In this document: piece by piece, positions 1-14,300 of the stretch
Position numbering within the stretch: the first letter of the stretch is position 1
How the letters are laid out: each line of letters opens with the position of its first letter
Source: Rhopalosiphum padi
Taxonomy: Eukaryota; Arthropoda; Insecta; Hemiptera; Aphididae
Assembly (NCBI RefSeq): GCF_020882245.1
Contig: NC_083598.1
Location: 51,063,858 to 51,127,857, forward strand
Direction: 5' to 3'
DNA length: 64,000 bases
Program-made: the position numbers and the translations under genes
Notes under the pieces: model-generated
The model's input: only the letters and a program-made list of their open reading frames with translations
Databases searched by the model: none
What the model was told of the DNA's origin: nothing

Positions 1-417
1 TGTTTGGTATTTGTTAGGCTTTTAAAATAAATTTTTAAACAATATTATCTTGAAAATATATAAACAAATTAATAACAAGTTAAGGATCTAGAAGATGCAG
101 TATCGAAAAAGCAATTCTGTATCAGTCATCAAAACTACAAGGCCACACGATCATCAAAAGCACTAAAATCAAAATCAACGTAACCCATTATGTGTAAAAT
201 ATCTTCAGTTCACTAACAGCAAATGAGCACTTCCCATCATTTATTCATTTTCAAGTGAAGTCTCCTGAAAACAATCCCATTTTAAAATTGATAAATTGTA
301 TTTGGCGTAGAATTATTAATTTAGTAATAATAATATAATTTATATGTGTAAATGTATATTTATAAATACATAATCTTCAACATTTTCTTATTTTTATTAA
401 TTTGTTTGGATAATTAG

Positions 418-1636
418 GATTTAAAGGACTTCATGCGCCAAGCTGGGGAAGTTACTTATGCTGATGCGCATAAACAACGCAAAAATGAAGGGTAAATATT
501 TGAATATATAAAAGTATTGTTATGGATATATTCATCTTTTTTTTTTATGCAGTGTTGTTGAATTTGCATCCTATTCGGATCTCAAAACTGCACTGGATAA
601 GTTGGATGATACAGAATTAAATGGACGTCGCATAAGACTTTTAGAAGACAGAAGTAGTAGTCGTGGCCGTGGTGGAGGTAGACGCAGTCGTAGTCCTTCA
701 AGTTCACGTTCCCGTTCACGATCCAGGTCTCGTTCACGTCGGCGTGTACGCTCTCGTTCAAGGTGCTTAAATGTTTAAATTAACAACTTATTTAGACATA
801 ATGCTTATGTATGCAAATTGTTTTTAATTAGAAGTAGATCACGAAGCCATTCCAAGTCAAAGTCTGAGTCTCGTTCGAAATCTCCTTACAAGTATGTATA
901 CTTTGATTAATAAAAAAAATGTTATTCAATTTTTTAAAGCATTAAATATTCATTTTGTGTTTTCCCAATTATTTATTTTTATATACTTAATAATTTAATT
1001 ATGTTTTTATTTAAATTCAATTCTTAAGTTTTGAATATAAATATTGTATAATAAGATAAAAATGTTGACCATAAATGAATCTTAAATTATTTCTTATACT
1101 TTATGTAAAAATTTAGATCACCAGCTCATTCCAAATCACGTTCCCGTTCAGGTTCTATAGATAAAAAGAGGTCTCAATCACGCTCACAATCAATTTCAAA
1201 TAAACGTATTAAGTAAGTATAATACATATTTAATACTTGTGTAACTTATTATTTGTTATTTATTTCTATTTTTGAATGGAAGTGAGAAGAAAGCAACTGA
1301 AATAAAAATTTTATTGTTTGCTTACTTACTCTACAGATAGAATATAATACTTGTTTTAAATATTATTTACAATTTAACCTGTTATTCAATATGCAATGTT
1401 TAATATATGTCATTTAATAATTAGTTTGTTACTATTCTATTATACTTATAAATGTATTAAACAATTTTAATTAGTATGAGAATTTGTATTAAAAACAAAA
1501 TTATTGATTTATTTTTATGAATGTACTTTAAATCTATCTTTATTCTAGGCGCGATTCACGTTCACCCGATGAAAAATCACGTTCACCATCTAGAGAGAAA
1601 AATGGTGATGCCAGTCCACAATCAGGAGATGATTAG
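418..1636 (+). CDS. B52: SR-family splicing factor (SRSF4/5/6, B52-like), 3' part of gene
   Basis: This is the C-terminal half of an SR protein, a nuclear pre-mRNA splicing regulator. Exons are 418-491, 553-762, 832-891, 1117-1212 and 1549-1636 (stop TAG). Every internal junction is phase 2 and all use GT-AG. The first exon and the start of the second encode the end of a second RNA-recognition motif (DLKDFMRQAGEVTYADAH, then GVVEFASY and LDDTELNGRRIRLLED), the pseudo-RRM type of SRSF4/5/6. An RS domain follows, rich in RS dipeptides across the remaining exons, ending in a short acidic tail (SPQSGDD). The first RRM and the start codon lie left of the window. The pseudo-RRM wording and its position just before the RS tail make the class assignment strong. 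Which member (SRSF4, 5 or 6) cannot be told from this part. Confidence 0.93.
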
Positions 1637-1890
1637 AGATGCACATTGAATCCTCTATTATTATTTTTTTTTATATATAACAATTCAACTTTTTCTATCC
1701 AGTTAACTTAATGTACACTTAATCTAACCATTTGACTAGGTCATATTTATGTTCAATGCCGTAGAGATAAACCAATTATCGATTTTACAGAACATTTTGT
1801 ATTGTAAAACTTAAGATTACATTTTAAGAAACATTCATGAATGTTGTGTTTGGACAAAAAAAAAAAACCATGTTCATTTGCAAAAAAATG

Positions 1891-1896
1891 AATAAA
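1891..1896 (+). terminator. Polyadenylation signal of the SR-protein gene
   Basis: AATAAA lies about 255 nt after the SR-protein stop codon, downstream of a T-rich 3' UTR. It is the first canonical hexamer on the plus strand after the stop. The region is AT-rich, so chance occurrence is possible. Confidence 0.5.
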
Positions 1897-1899
1897 AAA

Positions 1900-2366
1900 T
1901 TCTATGGTATTCTTTTATTCTTCTGTATAAGTTCTAAAGTAATCACTTATTTTATTTGTATGTGTTTAAGATGATTATATACTTATATTTAAGATAATAT
2001 GTGTTCTTACTTATTATTTATTGGAATTCCCTTCCATTACACTGATAAGATAATACATTTTAATCTTTCCATCCTACCTGTTCATCAATAATTATTCTTC
2101 AAGGTGGGGTCAGTTTCAAAACTTGTTTTTAATGAATACGCAGAAATATAAAACCAGTTATTGAGTTAATGAGTGAATAACAAGGTTCATCTTGTTGAGT
2201 ATTTACGAAATACATGGTGCTTATTTTATTCAGTTGAACTTTGCATATTTGCGTGTGTCTTAGTATTTTGAATTTGTAAAAACCTTCGGATACAATGAAA
2301 GGCAAGTGCATAACATTAACTCAAAATAACTCATTAAATTTTAAGTTTTATTAATTTTGATTTTAG
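1900..2366. other. Short intergenic stretch between SR gene and double serpin
   Basis: No coding exon was recognised here. It must hold the promoter, and probably a first exon with the start Met, of the downstream serpin gene: the first recognisable serpin exon begins after a T-rich stretch ending in TTTTAG at 2361-2366 and needs one nucleotide from an earlier exon. Confidence 0.4.
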
Positions 2367-5300
2367 ATTGTTTTTTTCTTATCGTTTGTTCGGTCATGTC
2401 TGTAGTAGTACTTTCTACTACTACTAGATTTCAAACTAATGCAAAAGAAAAATTATCGATTCAAAATGTGTCGAATAACAATGTACCAAATTTTCATGAT
2501 TTTAATTGGAAACTGTGCAAAGTACTATATCATAAAAGTAATTTTCATGATAATCAAATTAATTGTTTTAATTAATAGGCTTTGCATGATGTTGAGAAGA
2601 ACAATGCAGTTATATCTTCTATAAGCGTTAAGTTGGTGCTGTTGATGTTGTATGAAGGAGCTCTAGGGAATACGGCTAAACAGATAGAAGACGTTGTTGG
2701 GATAAAAGGTCGTAAACAAAGCATTAGAGAACGTTATTCTCAAAAATTGCAATCATTACAAGTAAATTATTGATTTAACATGATTATTACATCTTAACAT
2801 AATATACAGTTTTAAATGACCAAATAACACAGTTTTTTGTTTGGAGATTGAAAGGGTATATCATTATTTTTAAACTATTGGTACTTATTTTTCGTATAAT
2901 ATACTACATTAGTACTATAAAAATATCTAATATTGCATCAAGCTAAGTCCAGTGAGATTCTATAATAACATTATATATCTAGACTTATCTATAGTAGTCT
3001 TGAGATTGATTTGTTTTCAAAACAATTTTGTTAGTAACTAGTAAGTATTAACATAAATACGACTTGTAAATTTGCAATATTTTTTTAAAGCGGCGTCTTG
3101 CCTGCATCTGTTGTCTGTCTTGGCAAACACTAATATAAACAGTTTTACACTTAGTTTAAGTTTCATTTATCTTAATTAATTTTGAAAGTAAATTTACCTA
3201 TTATAAAACTCAAAGGTAACATATCCTGATGTTTGTTGCAAGTGATTTTACAATATTTTAATTTTGAATGAGGTTATTAAGATGGGTTACAATTTAATTA
3301 TTCTCATAATAAGCTTTAAAAATAAAATATCAATAAACATTTGCAACATACTATAGAATATGTTGTTACCTTCAAGTTTTATAATAGATAAACTCATTCT
3401 CATATTAAAATTAATAAATCTAACTAAGAAGGTAAGAACTGTAGTCGGTAAATTTCCAATGTTACACACTTGTAAGATGGAGACGACAGGTGTGTATTTA
3501 AAGGAGCACACAACACAAAAAAAAAAATCTTTAAATTATTTTTAAATGTTAAATTATTGTAACTATGGCTATATGAAATGATTTGGTGAAAATCCGATGT
3601 AAATAAAATTATTACTTTAGGAGATATTAAGAAATGTAAAATAGCCGCGTGACGTCATTGGGCCCTACTCTTCGTAATTGCCTATCTTATACGTGTAAAA
3701 GTTCCTCGCTTCTCACAACGATTTACCCACCTAAACATTTTATTTTTGAAATTTAATTTATGTAAATATGTGTGGTTTTATGTGTTTAAGACGACGCAAG
3801 AATCAGAATTTCAATATGACGTTTAGTTTTTTAAATATTAAAAATCTTATAAGAGACATTTTAGTTAAACAGCACGTCATGGCGGTCGGCGGATCCGTTG
3901 TTCGAACGCCGCGCGCCGCTCGCCATGACGTGCTGTTTAACTAAAATGTCTCTTATAAGATTTTTAATATTTAAAAAACTAAACGTCATATTGAAATTCT
4001 GATTCTTGCGTCGTCTTAAACACATAAAACCACACATATTTACATAAATTAAATTTCAAAAAGAAAATGTTTAGGTGGGTAAATCGTTGTGAGAAGCGAG
4101 GAACTTTTACACGTATAAGATAGGCAATTACGAAGAGTAGGGCCCAATGACGTCACGCGGCTATTTTACATTGCTCATAACTTATTGAATAATGTGAGTA
4201 GAAACGTAAAACCTATACCATTATCCTTAGAATTGAACATTCTTTCAAATAAAAAAAACTTATTTTTTGTGTTGTGTGCTCCTTTAAGAATTATTCAAGT
4301 GGGGGTCCAAATTTTTTTAACATGTAAAAAGTATTATACAAATTAGTTGTATGACCTTAAGAATTTTAAATTCTGTCAATCAATGGTAGGTAGTGGTCTA
4401 GACCTGAGAACCCCCCTTAGGTACGCCCCTGTAAGACAACACATGCAAATGAGATGGCTTCTTATGAATCTTAAAATTACCTCTTTATAAAAATAGTATT
4501 CAGATGTGAGGGAAATAAAAATTAAAAAGAAAAATGCGGAAGGACTGACGATAAGTTATTATCAAGGCTGTGAATTTAATGCACTTAAAAACTATTAAAT
4601 ATGCATGTATATATGCACTAAAAACCGACAAAATATGCTCTCATTTTTCAAAAATATGCAACAAAAAATTATTAAATTTTAACTTATTCTTATTTTTTAT
4701 TAATTTTAGTTTAAATATTAGTAATATTATAAATTGGTATGCCTGCATGTGTATATGACTTATTGGGCTTGACTAGTCTTAATCTTCGTCATATACAAGA
4801 TATATAAAAAATATTTGCTTAGAATAGAATATGTTTCTACTTAAAATTATATATTTTATACCTTTAAAGTAGTTATTTCATTGTATAATCAACGATTTTT
4901 GTTATCCGTTATGTACTTGTTGATATTAGTAAATTAATTTAATCTCGACTTCAAGAGACAAGAGTACAATAGTCAATAATACACGTTAAATACTCGAATA
5001 AAAATATAATAGTACGAAAAAAAGCATTTATACAAAAAAAATCGTTAAAAAATGCATCTATATGCCCTAACACAGTGGCTCCCAAACTTTTTTTTCCGTG
5101 GTGCCTTTTTTTGGACCCAAATTGGCCATGGTGTCCTGCCCTACTATGAATACCTAACACGAAAGACAGAACAAAAAAAAAACTCATTGATAACCAATTT
5201 TACATAGACCGCGATGCCCTTAGAAAGTGCTCGCGGTGCACAGTTTGGGAACTGCTGCGACCTAACCCATGAAATATGCAGAAATATGCAAAATAAGATT

Positions 5301-8300
5301 TGGTATTTGAACTATAAATAAAAGTCAAAACAAATTTTGGCCGAATCCATTTTATTGTACGGTGTAGCAAAAAAAAAAACATGCAAATGCATTAAATTCA
5401 CAGCCTTGGTTATTATTATTCGTATTACGAGATTTCTTTAGAGTTTTTTACTTAGGTTCTTTGTATTTTGACAATTTGACATCGTGTTATGACTGTATCT
5501 TAAACTTCATTTTTTTTAAATGTATAATTTTATTTTTTAAATTTTAGTATTTTTAAGATTAGCAAATTACAAGGTTAACAATACCACGGTTATTAAAGTT
5601 TGTTTTAAATTAAGGAAAAACCTGTTTTTAATCCTGGTTTAAACCTGTTCTAAGCGTACTGCATACATCTTAACTCTAGTACTTATAATACCTTCAATAT
5701 TGGAAAAATGAACTATCGCAATTTGTTTCATTAGTCTTTGTATCAATGGTTAATAACTGCGGAATAGTTTTTTTGTAAAAGATTGTTGATACATTTAATA
5801 AAATAAACTGACCAATTTTATAATAATTTTAATATTACAAACATTTTTCTTGGTTATTTAATTTATATTTTTGGACAAATATATCAGAATATTATAATAT
5901 CTGCAGTTAAAGCCTACCTATAAAGCTTAAAAATTAAGAACTTTTAACCTGTAGCTTAAATATTTTTATTAGCATCTACCATCTTCTAAACATTCAATTA
6001 AATCTATTATTCTAGATTATTCGATAAGACATATTTAGGTACCTAATAGTTGCAATTTGTAGCTTACCATTTTAAAATATCTTTGTACCTAGGAGCTAAG
6101 GTCATATAATATTTTTATTACTGTTAAAGTGTCAACCAAAAACGTAATAGATCTATTATGTCTATGAAGCTGTCAACAATTCTTCGAGAAGTTTCTATTT
6201 TATATAATTTTGAATACATATTTATAAAATATTTCACAAGAAATTTAATTTGGATATTTGTGGTTTCACAATATTTATTTTTGTGTGGTATAAGTTATTT
6301 TACTAATAAGTGTAAAATTGGAAATGCGGGCGCAAAGCTTATACGTCATCGTCTGAAAAATATTTTCATGTTTAAGAGGACGACCCGTATGTATTGTTTC
6401 TGTCTTACAAGTACGTAACATAGCAAATTTACGCTCAGCAGATCACGTTTAGCTCCGTCAGTTTAAAAATTAGAGTGAATTGACTTATCTATTATGAAAC
6501 TTGATGGTAAGAAAATTATCTATGTTTGTATGTTGGTTTTTTACCATAGTTCAATTTGTTAGCAAGTTATTAACTCACTTAAAAACTTAATAATCGTAAA
6601 AAACCAACATAAAAACACAGATAATGTTCTTACCATCAAGTTTCATAATAGATGTCGATTCACTCTAATTTTTAAACTAACGAAGCTAAAAGTGATCTGC
6701 ATGCTGAGCATACATTTTCTGTGTTACGTACCTACTTGAAAGACAATAACACTTGCGGGTGTTGCGGCCTCTTAATATGTAATTGTATTTTTTTGGGTGA
6801 TATTATTTTTCTTTTTCAAGTTTTTTTATTTGATATCATATCACTGAAATTGAACGATTAGAGATGGACTATAAATTGTTAGTTTTTACTTTATGTCTTT
6901 AGAAATGGACCATTATTCAAATCTTCTCGACAATACAAAATAATTTGAGTTTAAAAGTCTAGAAATATAGTAATGAAAATTAAATATATAATGATTATAA
7001 TTTTTTTAAATATATATGTCCACTTGGTGAACTGTGCAAATATTCGTAATTTGTTTTTTGTGAACTGAGTTTAGTATGTATTTTTATATTCATAGGCATA
7101 GTTCATAAAAATCATAAATTAAATCAATTATGTGCCAATAACAACAATTATTTATCGTTATATCGCGTATGTACTGTGAACCTATTAATCAATCAATAAT
7201 TAATTTAAATTTAAAATAAAACAGTCAAACTCATTTGTTATGATCATCAAGGGTAGGATCTAGGAAGGAGCGAACTGGGGCACTTTCCCAGAAGTCTTGA
7301 TTGGAGGGCACTAAATTACCAAATAATAGCTGAATATATTAACAGACAACCGTTATAGGCATAATAGAGGAAGATGAATTATAAGAGACCTCTAATTTTA
7401 TACTTTGTCCTGGGTAGAAAATATACCATATACGGCTGTAGTCAATTTGCACCAAAATTGACCCTAAATATTAACAACATGTGTAATTTGCACAAAAATC
7501 AAATTTGGTTGTTTTAAGATAGGTACCTACTATCTACTATCAAAATTTCGATATTTGAGTAAAATATATTAAATAATAGATTCTGAGTGGTTATAGGTCA
7601 ATAGGAGTGTCAATATTGACATACAATCTATACCAAAATATTATATTGTGTCACTTTCCACAGCAAAAATTACTTAAAATCCACAAACAAGTGAGGGCTT
7701 TACTTTGCCCCACACCCTCAACATTATAAAAACAATTATATTTTATTGATATAAAATCCATTATAAATATATATATATAGGTATGTTATTGTCTTATCCT
7801 ATAAAAAAAATATTTAATCATACAATACTCAAAGAAATATATTTTTATACTTATATTTCCATTTATATAGGTAGATGTCAGGTACGTAATTTAAGGGGGT
7901 GATAGAAGCGCTCACCCCCCCCCCCCCCCAAAAAAAAAAAAGATCGTATTTTAATAACTAATAATTAACAAAAAAACATATTTTAAGCATCAACTATTGT
8001 GAAAAAGGTTAATCGCCCACCCACCACAAAAAAAAAGTAAAAAAGTACCTATTTAGTGCCTGGTAGATGTTTATTTAAAATTGTAATATAGTATAGGTAC
8101 CTACCATATTATAATTTACTACCTATATTTATAAAAATTAATACTTAGAATCTAGATATTAAAAATAAAATTTATTACTTATGGTAAGTTATTTAAAAGT
8201 CATAACTTATGTAAAATTATCATGATTTCTGCTTTTTTCTAAAAGTATTAAAATATTTAAATTTAAAAATTTGGCTTTAGTAAGTATGTAATTTACTACA

Positions 8301-11300
8301 TTACTACTTAAATCACAGGTATCATATAGGATGAGTTCAGAGAGATAATGCAATATAAATAAGACACAAAAATTAAAAATATTTATCAAATTGAAATTCT
8401 TCAGATTAAAATCCAATAATTTAAAAAATGTAATATGTATAACTTACTTTAGACAACTTAATAATTAGGGTTAAGATTTTTATGAATTTGCATATTTCTT
8501 TTAGGTTGTACAATACTTTCCATTCTTATACTTATGGAAATATATTTCATGATATACCTGTATTCAAAATATAAAATTTTATTTTGCATATAATTGCATA
8601 TTTTACCATTTTTTATTTGTAAGTGCATTATTTGTGTTTTTTCTGTTTTTAAGCGCATATTTGACAATTTTCGATGCAAAATGCTGAAAAATGCCGTAAT
8701 TTTATATTTTGTTAACCAAATCTGGAATGAGTTTTATTATCTGTATATTAGTATTTACTATTTAGTATATAGTTATACGGAGTATAAGGGATCTACTTAA
8801 ATGTATACGTATTAGCACCAAATAGACGAAGATTAACAACGGAACGTTTAAAACAAACAATAATTATTCAATGCAACTCTTTATTAAATATATTTAATTT
8901 TATTGTATATAGGTAGTAAATAAGAACATTTAAAAATGTAATAGACAATAGTTGATATAACGAGCACATAAAAATAGTACCTATCCAATTTGTTTAATAT
9001 ATTCTATTAATAATTAAATTTGTCTCCGTGTATTTATTGCATTTATTTATTTTTTAATGCATTTTTCAAATTGTTCATGTATATTTAGCTGTTTTTTAGT
9101 GTAAAGTGCATACATATTCATACATTTTTTAGTGTATAAATATGCAACCCTATTTAATTATGAAATTATCCATATTTATTAAATAAAATGCAGTACAACT
9201 GTCAAATTAGATCTATACCTAACCTAACCATTAGAAACAGACAAAATTGATTAAAATCAAATCAAATAATATTATCAAAAATTCATCAATAATATAGTAA
9301 ACGTAAATTTTTTTTCATAATTAAATAATAACTAACCTATTTTAATTTTTTTACTAACACAAAACCATAAATATGGAAATTTCTGTGATTGCAAATTTAT
9401 ATTTATGCAACCCCTGAATTATATTTGGGTTCGCAATAGTGACCCCTTGTGACACTGTATGTGAGTGTGTACTGCTGTAAACATATTTACAATATTTACA
9501 TTCGAAAATAATACTTATGAAAGTATAAATTTGTCGATCTAAGCGCTTTAATCTGATCCAGTGATTTTTCAATATTACGCTGAACACTCACTGACGTAGT
9601 AACTTTATAATGTTATATAGGTAATAACTAATATTACTATTATTATTTGCTATGCAAATTTTTCAATACTTAATAATTCTTTCTAGAACTTATCATACAT
9701 TAAAAAACCTTAAAAATGTTGTTTTTGTCGTCCTCCTTTTTATCCGGTACTGTAAATGTTACAAATTATAAACATTTTTTGTTTAACTAAATGAAGGGAT
9801 AAGTACAGTTAACTAGTGTACTCGTATTAGTTCGATCATTTTGATACAAAGTCTATAAGCTATAATAAATCGTATTTGAAAAATGATTCTGAACAGGACT
9901 GCCAGGACTTGATTAAAGAATAGGTACTCGACATTGTGAAAAAAAGTATTCCCCCTGTCACTCAGGTTTAGTTAACGCCTGTCGCCCACCAATTACATTT
10001 CTTGTATTTTCGATATTCTGATTATTTTCCATAATAATATGTATGCACTGCAGGTATAAAACGTACGAAAATAATATACGTTAAGTACCTATTCGTGTGA
10101 AATTCACAACAGAAATTTTAAGAATAATGTGGTAAAATGCGTGTAGTAAAATTAATGATGTAAAAGAGGTATATATAATAGCGGATAGGTACCGTATATA
10201 ATATATTATGGAGATCGGTATTAGGTATTCATTAGGCATTAAGGTATCTATAAATACAGTATCATAAATGTTTTAAATAGGTTTTGTACCTTTTTAATAC
10301 ATTTTAAAATACAAGAGATGAAAATGTGGGATCTAATTATACTTGAGTGGCGGGGTTCAACTAGACTAGTACCAAACTATTCTAGTCATTGTATATTTTT
10401 TGATGTTTCTATTCACATTTATTAATTCAAGACAAGCAAAAGTAAAAAAAAAGTTGTAAAGAAAAATTACCACATTGTTTTATATAGTTTTTATGTTAAT
10501 TTAATTTTTACTTTTTATTGATTTATATAAATATTTTGTTTAAAATTTTAATGATGTACTTAGAGTCACGACAAAGATGATTATGAACTAGATATTGGTA
10601 CTAAATTGTTTATGGATTCATCAGTTCGGCCAAAAAATGATTTTTTAGAAATTATATCTAGGTGGTATAATTCAAGTCATGAGATAGTTGATTTTAGTAA
10701 ACCTGTAAATGCTATAAATTCAATAAATCAGTGGGTAGAAAACCTTACTCATGGGCGTATTCAACAACTGATATCTGAAAGTTTGTATTTAAATATAATA
10801 AGATATAATGTATGAGATTTAATATAAAAATTAAAATATTATGTTTATTTTAGCCGAAACTAAAGAAAATACTGTTCTTCTTTTATTGAATGCCATATAT
10901 TTTAAAGGATATTGGACAATTCCATTTAATAAAGATCTTACCAGAAGAGGAACTTTTTATTTAAACTCGAGTACTACTGTTGATGTTCCATTAATGACTA
11001 CTTACAACTATTTTAAATTATCTACTATAGAATCACTTAATGCTCGATTAATTAGTTTACCTTATCAGGTAAAATATTACTTTTAACATTTTTATAGTAA
11101 TAACTTACTTAGTTAATAATATTTTTTTAGGGGAACAAATTTGTTATGTATATAATATTACCAGATAATATTGATGGCTTAGATAATTTAATTAATAGAA
11201 TTAATCCATCATTATTGGGAGATTCAATAAAAAATATGAAGATGTTTTCTACAAAAGTTGTGTTACCAAAATTTAATTTTGAATATACATCAATTCTTGG

Positions 11301-14300
11301 ACCATTATTACAAGAGGTTTGACTTTTTTTTAAAACAATATATTTTTATACTAGTTTCTGTGTTTAGAAAGGTTATTTAAGGATCAGTAAAATAAAATTA
11401 AAGTAATTATATAATAATTCAAATTAGAATAATGACTATTTATATTTATACAGGTAATTTAGTAATTTTTGTAGTAGTAATGTGATAGTAAAATTAAGTA
11501 AATTATTTATTTGTAATAATTAATAGTTAGGTATTACCGATATGTTTGGACCAAATGCAGATTTAACAAATATAGGAAATGATGGCCAATTTGGTAGTCT
11601 TATTGTGTCTAATATACTTCAAAAATCTGGACTTGATGTAAATGAACAAGGAAGTACTGCTCATGCTGCTACTGGTTAGTTTTTATTCATTTTATTAATA
11701 CAAACATGTTTATAAAGGTAAAATTAATATTTTTTTAATTTTATTTTAGAAGCTGAATTAGATCACCGTTTCGGGGTAACTATTGAAGCTTCTTTTGAAG
11801 TTAATAGACCATTTTTATTCATGATAGAAGATATTACAATGGATACCATAATATTTGTTGGACAAGTTATGAATCCACTTTCACAAGGCTTGTCAGTAGT
11901 TTCTATTCCAATTGTCAATACTCCAACTCAAACTCCAACTCCAATAAAATGTAAATTTATAATTTTAAATCATAAAAATAATAAATTACAATTGTTTTAC
12001 TTTTAGAAGAGTTCAAACTCCTTAAAAATATTTTTGTTGTGAAATTGAGTGTAGTAAGAAAAAAAAATTATATTACAATTTTAAATTTTAAATTCTTATA
12101 CCAGAAGCAAATATAATTTTTATTGGATGAATTTTAGGATATGTTTTTTACGGCTGGGAACAATAAGTTTGGTTTAAAAATAAAATTTCTCAACAACTAA
12201 CAGATTAAAAGATATGAAATACATGATAATATTTATATATATATTATATATTACAGCTGTAGGTGATATTGAATTGAGAATGAATTTGGAACAAAATGTT
12301 GAATTCCAGCGGTTTAGTTATTTTGACAGAGAACTATTTCAAGTAAGAATTTTTTTATGATATTATTTAACTATTTACAATTTTATGTTTTATCTATATT
12401 ATTCATAATCTGTATTTTTAATAAATTGTAAATAGTGTTTTTATTGTTTTTAATTTTCATAGGAACTTAGCTCTAATCAACCAGACTCAAATTTTGTAAT
12501 TTCTCCAGCTAGTATTAAAAGCATGTTAACATTATTATCGAAAGGTGCTCGTGGAGATACTTTGAATCAATTAAATAATGTTTTACGTTTACCAACTGAC
12601 AAATCAACATTTAATAATATATTACGCATAAATAAATTGTCTATGGAGAGTAGTATAATCGATTTAGTAGTTGTCAACAACATATTTGTTAAGAATAAGA
12701 ACAGTATATCTAAAAATTTCAAAGATACAGCAGAAGATCTATACTCTGCTAATATAACTGAAATTAATCTTTATAATATTGAAGCATCAATTCAAATGAT
12801 CAATAAACAAATTTCTGATGCTACACACGGACTTGTAAACAGTATAATTTCTAAAGGTGCGTGTTTATATGTATTTAAATTTTAAATATTTTGAACATTC
12901 AAAACATTTGTATTACTTATTAGTATTATACGGTGTTTTTCAAACTGTGGGTCGCGACCTCCAAAAAAAGTATAAAATTTGGTCAATCACTTTGCGATCC
13001 TCCTTCCTATTTATATTAAGTATAAATTTGAACAATAAAAGAATTTTTATTATATATGGGAAAGCCATTAGCAGTGGAGTTCCTATATTTATTTATGAGA
13101 TATCTACAATCTACATTTAATCGATTGATTATTTTTGTGTTATGAAAATGTTGAATGAAAAGGTTCATTTTGTAAATCGGTGTTTTATTATTTTTGACCT
13201 ATGCGACCCCCTGGTTGAGAAACACTAATCTAGATAATACTATGTGCTATTCATTTATTTTTGTGTCAGAAGTTTAGTTGCAACTAGGTGGGCTCAGAGG
13301 CGTAGCTAGGATTTTTTTTCAATTTTCAAATAGGATCAAATTTAGCAAATGTTTAGATATAATATACTATTTAAGAAGTATCCTGTGGAATTACCAACTT
13401 GAAACTTCTTTTTTTTAAATTAAATTCAACCATTTTTACAATACATTTTTAAGCTGATTTTGGGCTTATAAATCTGAATAAATAAAAATATGTCCCCTAA
13501 GTTTATTTAAAAATTAAAAATTTCAATAATTAGAATTTGAGTAAATACATTATTAAAGGAAAATGGAGTGTGTTTGGTAAATAATAATGAATATTATTTT
13601 AATATATGAATATTGAATATTGATGTAATTTAGATTTATTAAAAGCCATTTGTAGCTATACTAACGTAGTAGAAGGGTACACGAGAAAGGTCCATACAAA
13701 TTAATAAAGAAAGAATAAGAGGGATACAGTTACTTTTCCTCCTCCCAAAATAGTTGATCCTAGTTGTATCAATAGTTTGAAGATACTATTTATTATAGTA
13801 TCCCGTACAGTGAGCTACTTAGTGATGAGGTACATTCAAAGCTATAAACTAATCTAGAGCAGATCAGTTACTTACTTGATAACTTTATTTTGAATATTCA
13901 TTGTTTAAATAATATAGTAATATTGAAATAACGTTACAGATGATTTTGATGGAAACACTGAACTTTTATTGGCGAACGTTCTTTATTTCAAAGGAGATTG
14001 GTTTGTGGAATTTAATGAAAGTAGCACTAAAAAAGAGTGTTTTTACACAAATCCTAATATGTGCTCTGAAGTCAATATGATGAATTTACAAGACCAAATA
14101 AGATATGGACATGTATCAGATATTAATGCTCAAGTTGTTGAACTGCTATACAAGGTAAGTAAACATAACAAATAAGTAATACATAAAATAACTTAATTTT
14201 GAAAATAGTTACTTAAATATTTCATAGTAAATTTATCATAGTTTATTTAAAATATTTGAATAATATAGATTATATTGTATTTTTTTTTTATAAGACAAAT

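Larger units (their letters stand above)
2762..10563 (+). other. 7.8-kb transposon-rich intron of the double serpin
   Basis: Donor GTAAAT at 2762 and acceptor TTAG at 10560-10563; phase 0 on both sides. No other coding exon was recognised. It holds a TTAA-flanked foldback element (3502-4283), a hAT-type element with a nested one (4563-5408), a second hairpin element (6372-6774), a C16/A12 homopolymer junction near 7915-7941, and a region at 8466-9155 resembling the 4563 element. Domain 2 has no intron at this position. Confidence 0.6.
2367..11950 (+). other. Serpin domain 1 with Arg-type reactive loop
   Basis: This is the first serpin unit, exons 1-7. Counting from the hinge Gly as P15, the loop reads G-S-T-A-H-A-A-T (P15-P8) and then E-A-E-L-D-H-R, which places Arg at P1 and Phe at P1'. 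Small residues at P12, P10 and P9 fit an inhibitory hinge. Arg at P1 suggests trypsin-like proteases as targets, by analogy with other serpins. Relative to domain 2 it has one extra intron (2762-10563), which splits the exon that corresponds to 12463-12856. Sequons visible include NLTHG and NSST. Confidence 0.75.

Noticed and set aside
3866..3940. Central GC-rich hairpin (CAGCACGTCATGGCG and inverse) as a possible microRNA or operator
   Set aside because: It is simply the centre of the larger foldback element, and the arms are far longer than a microRNA precursor.
8458..8800. ORFs on both strands rich in Met, Ile, Lys and Asn
   Set aside because: They fall in a decayed hAT-like repeat; the composition reflects AT-rich DNA.
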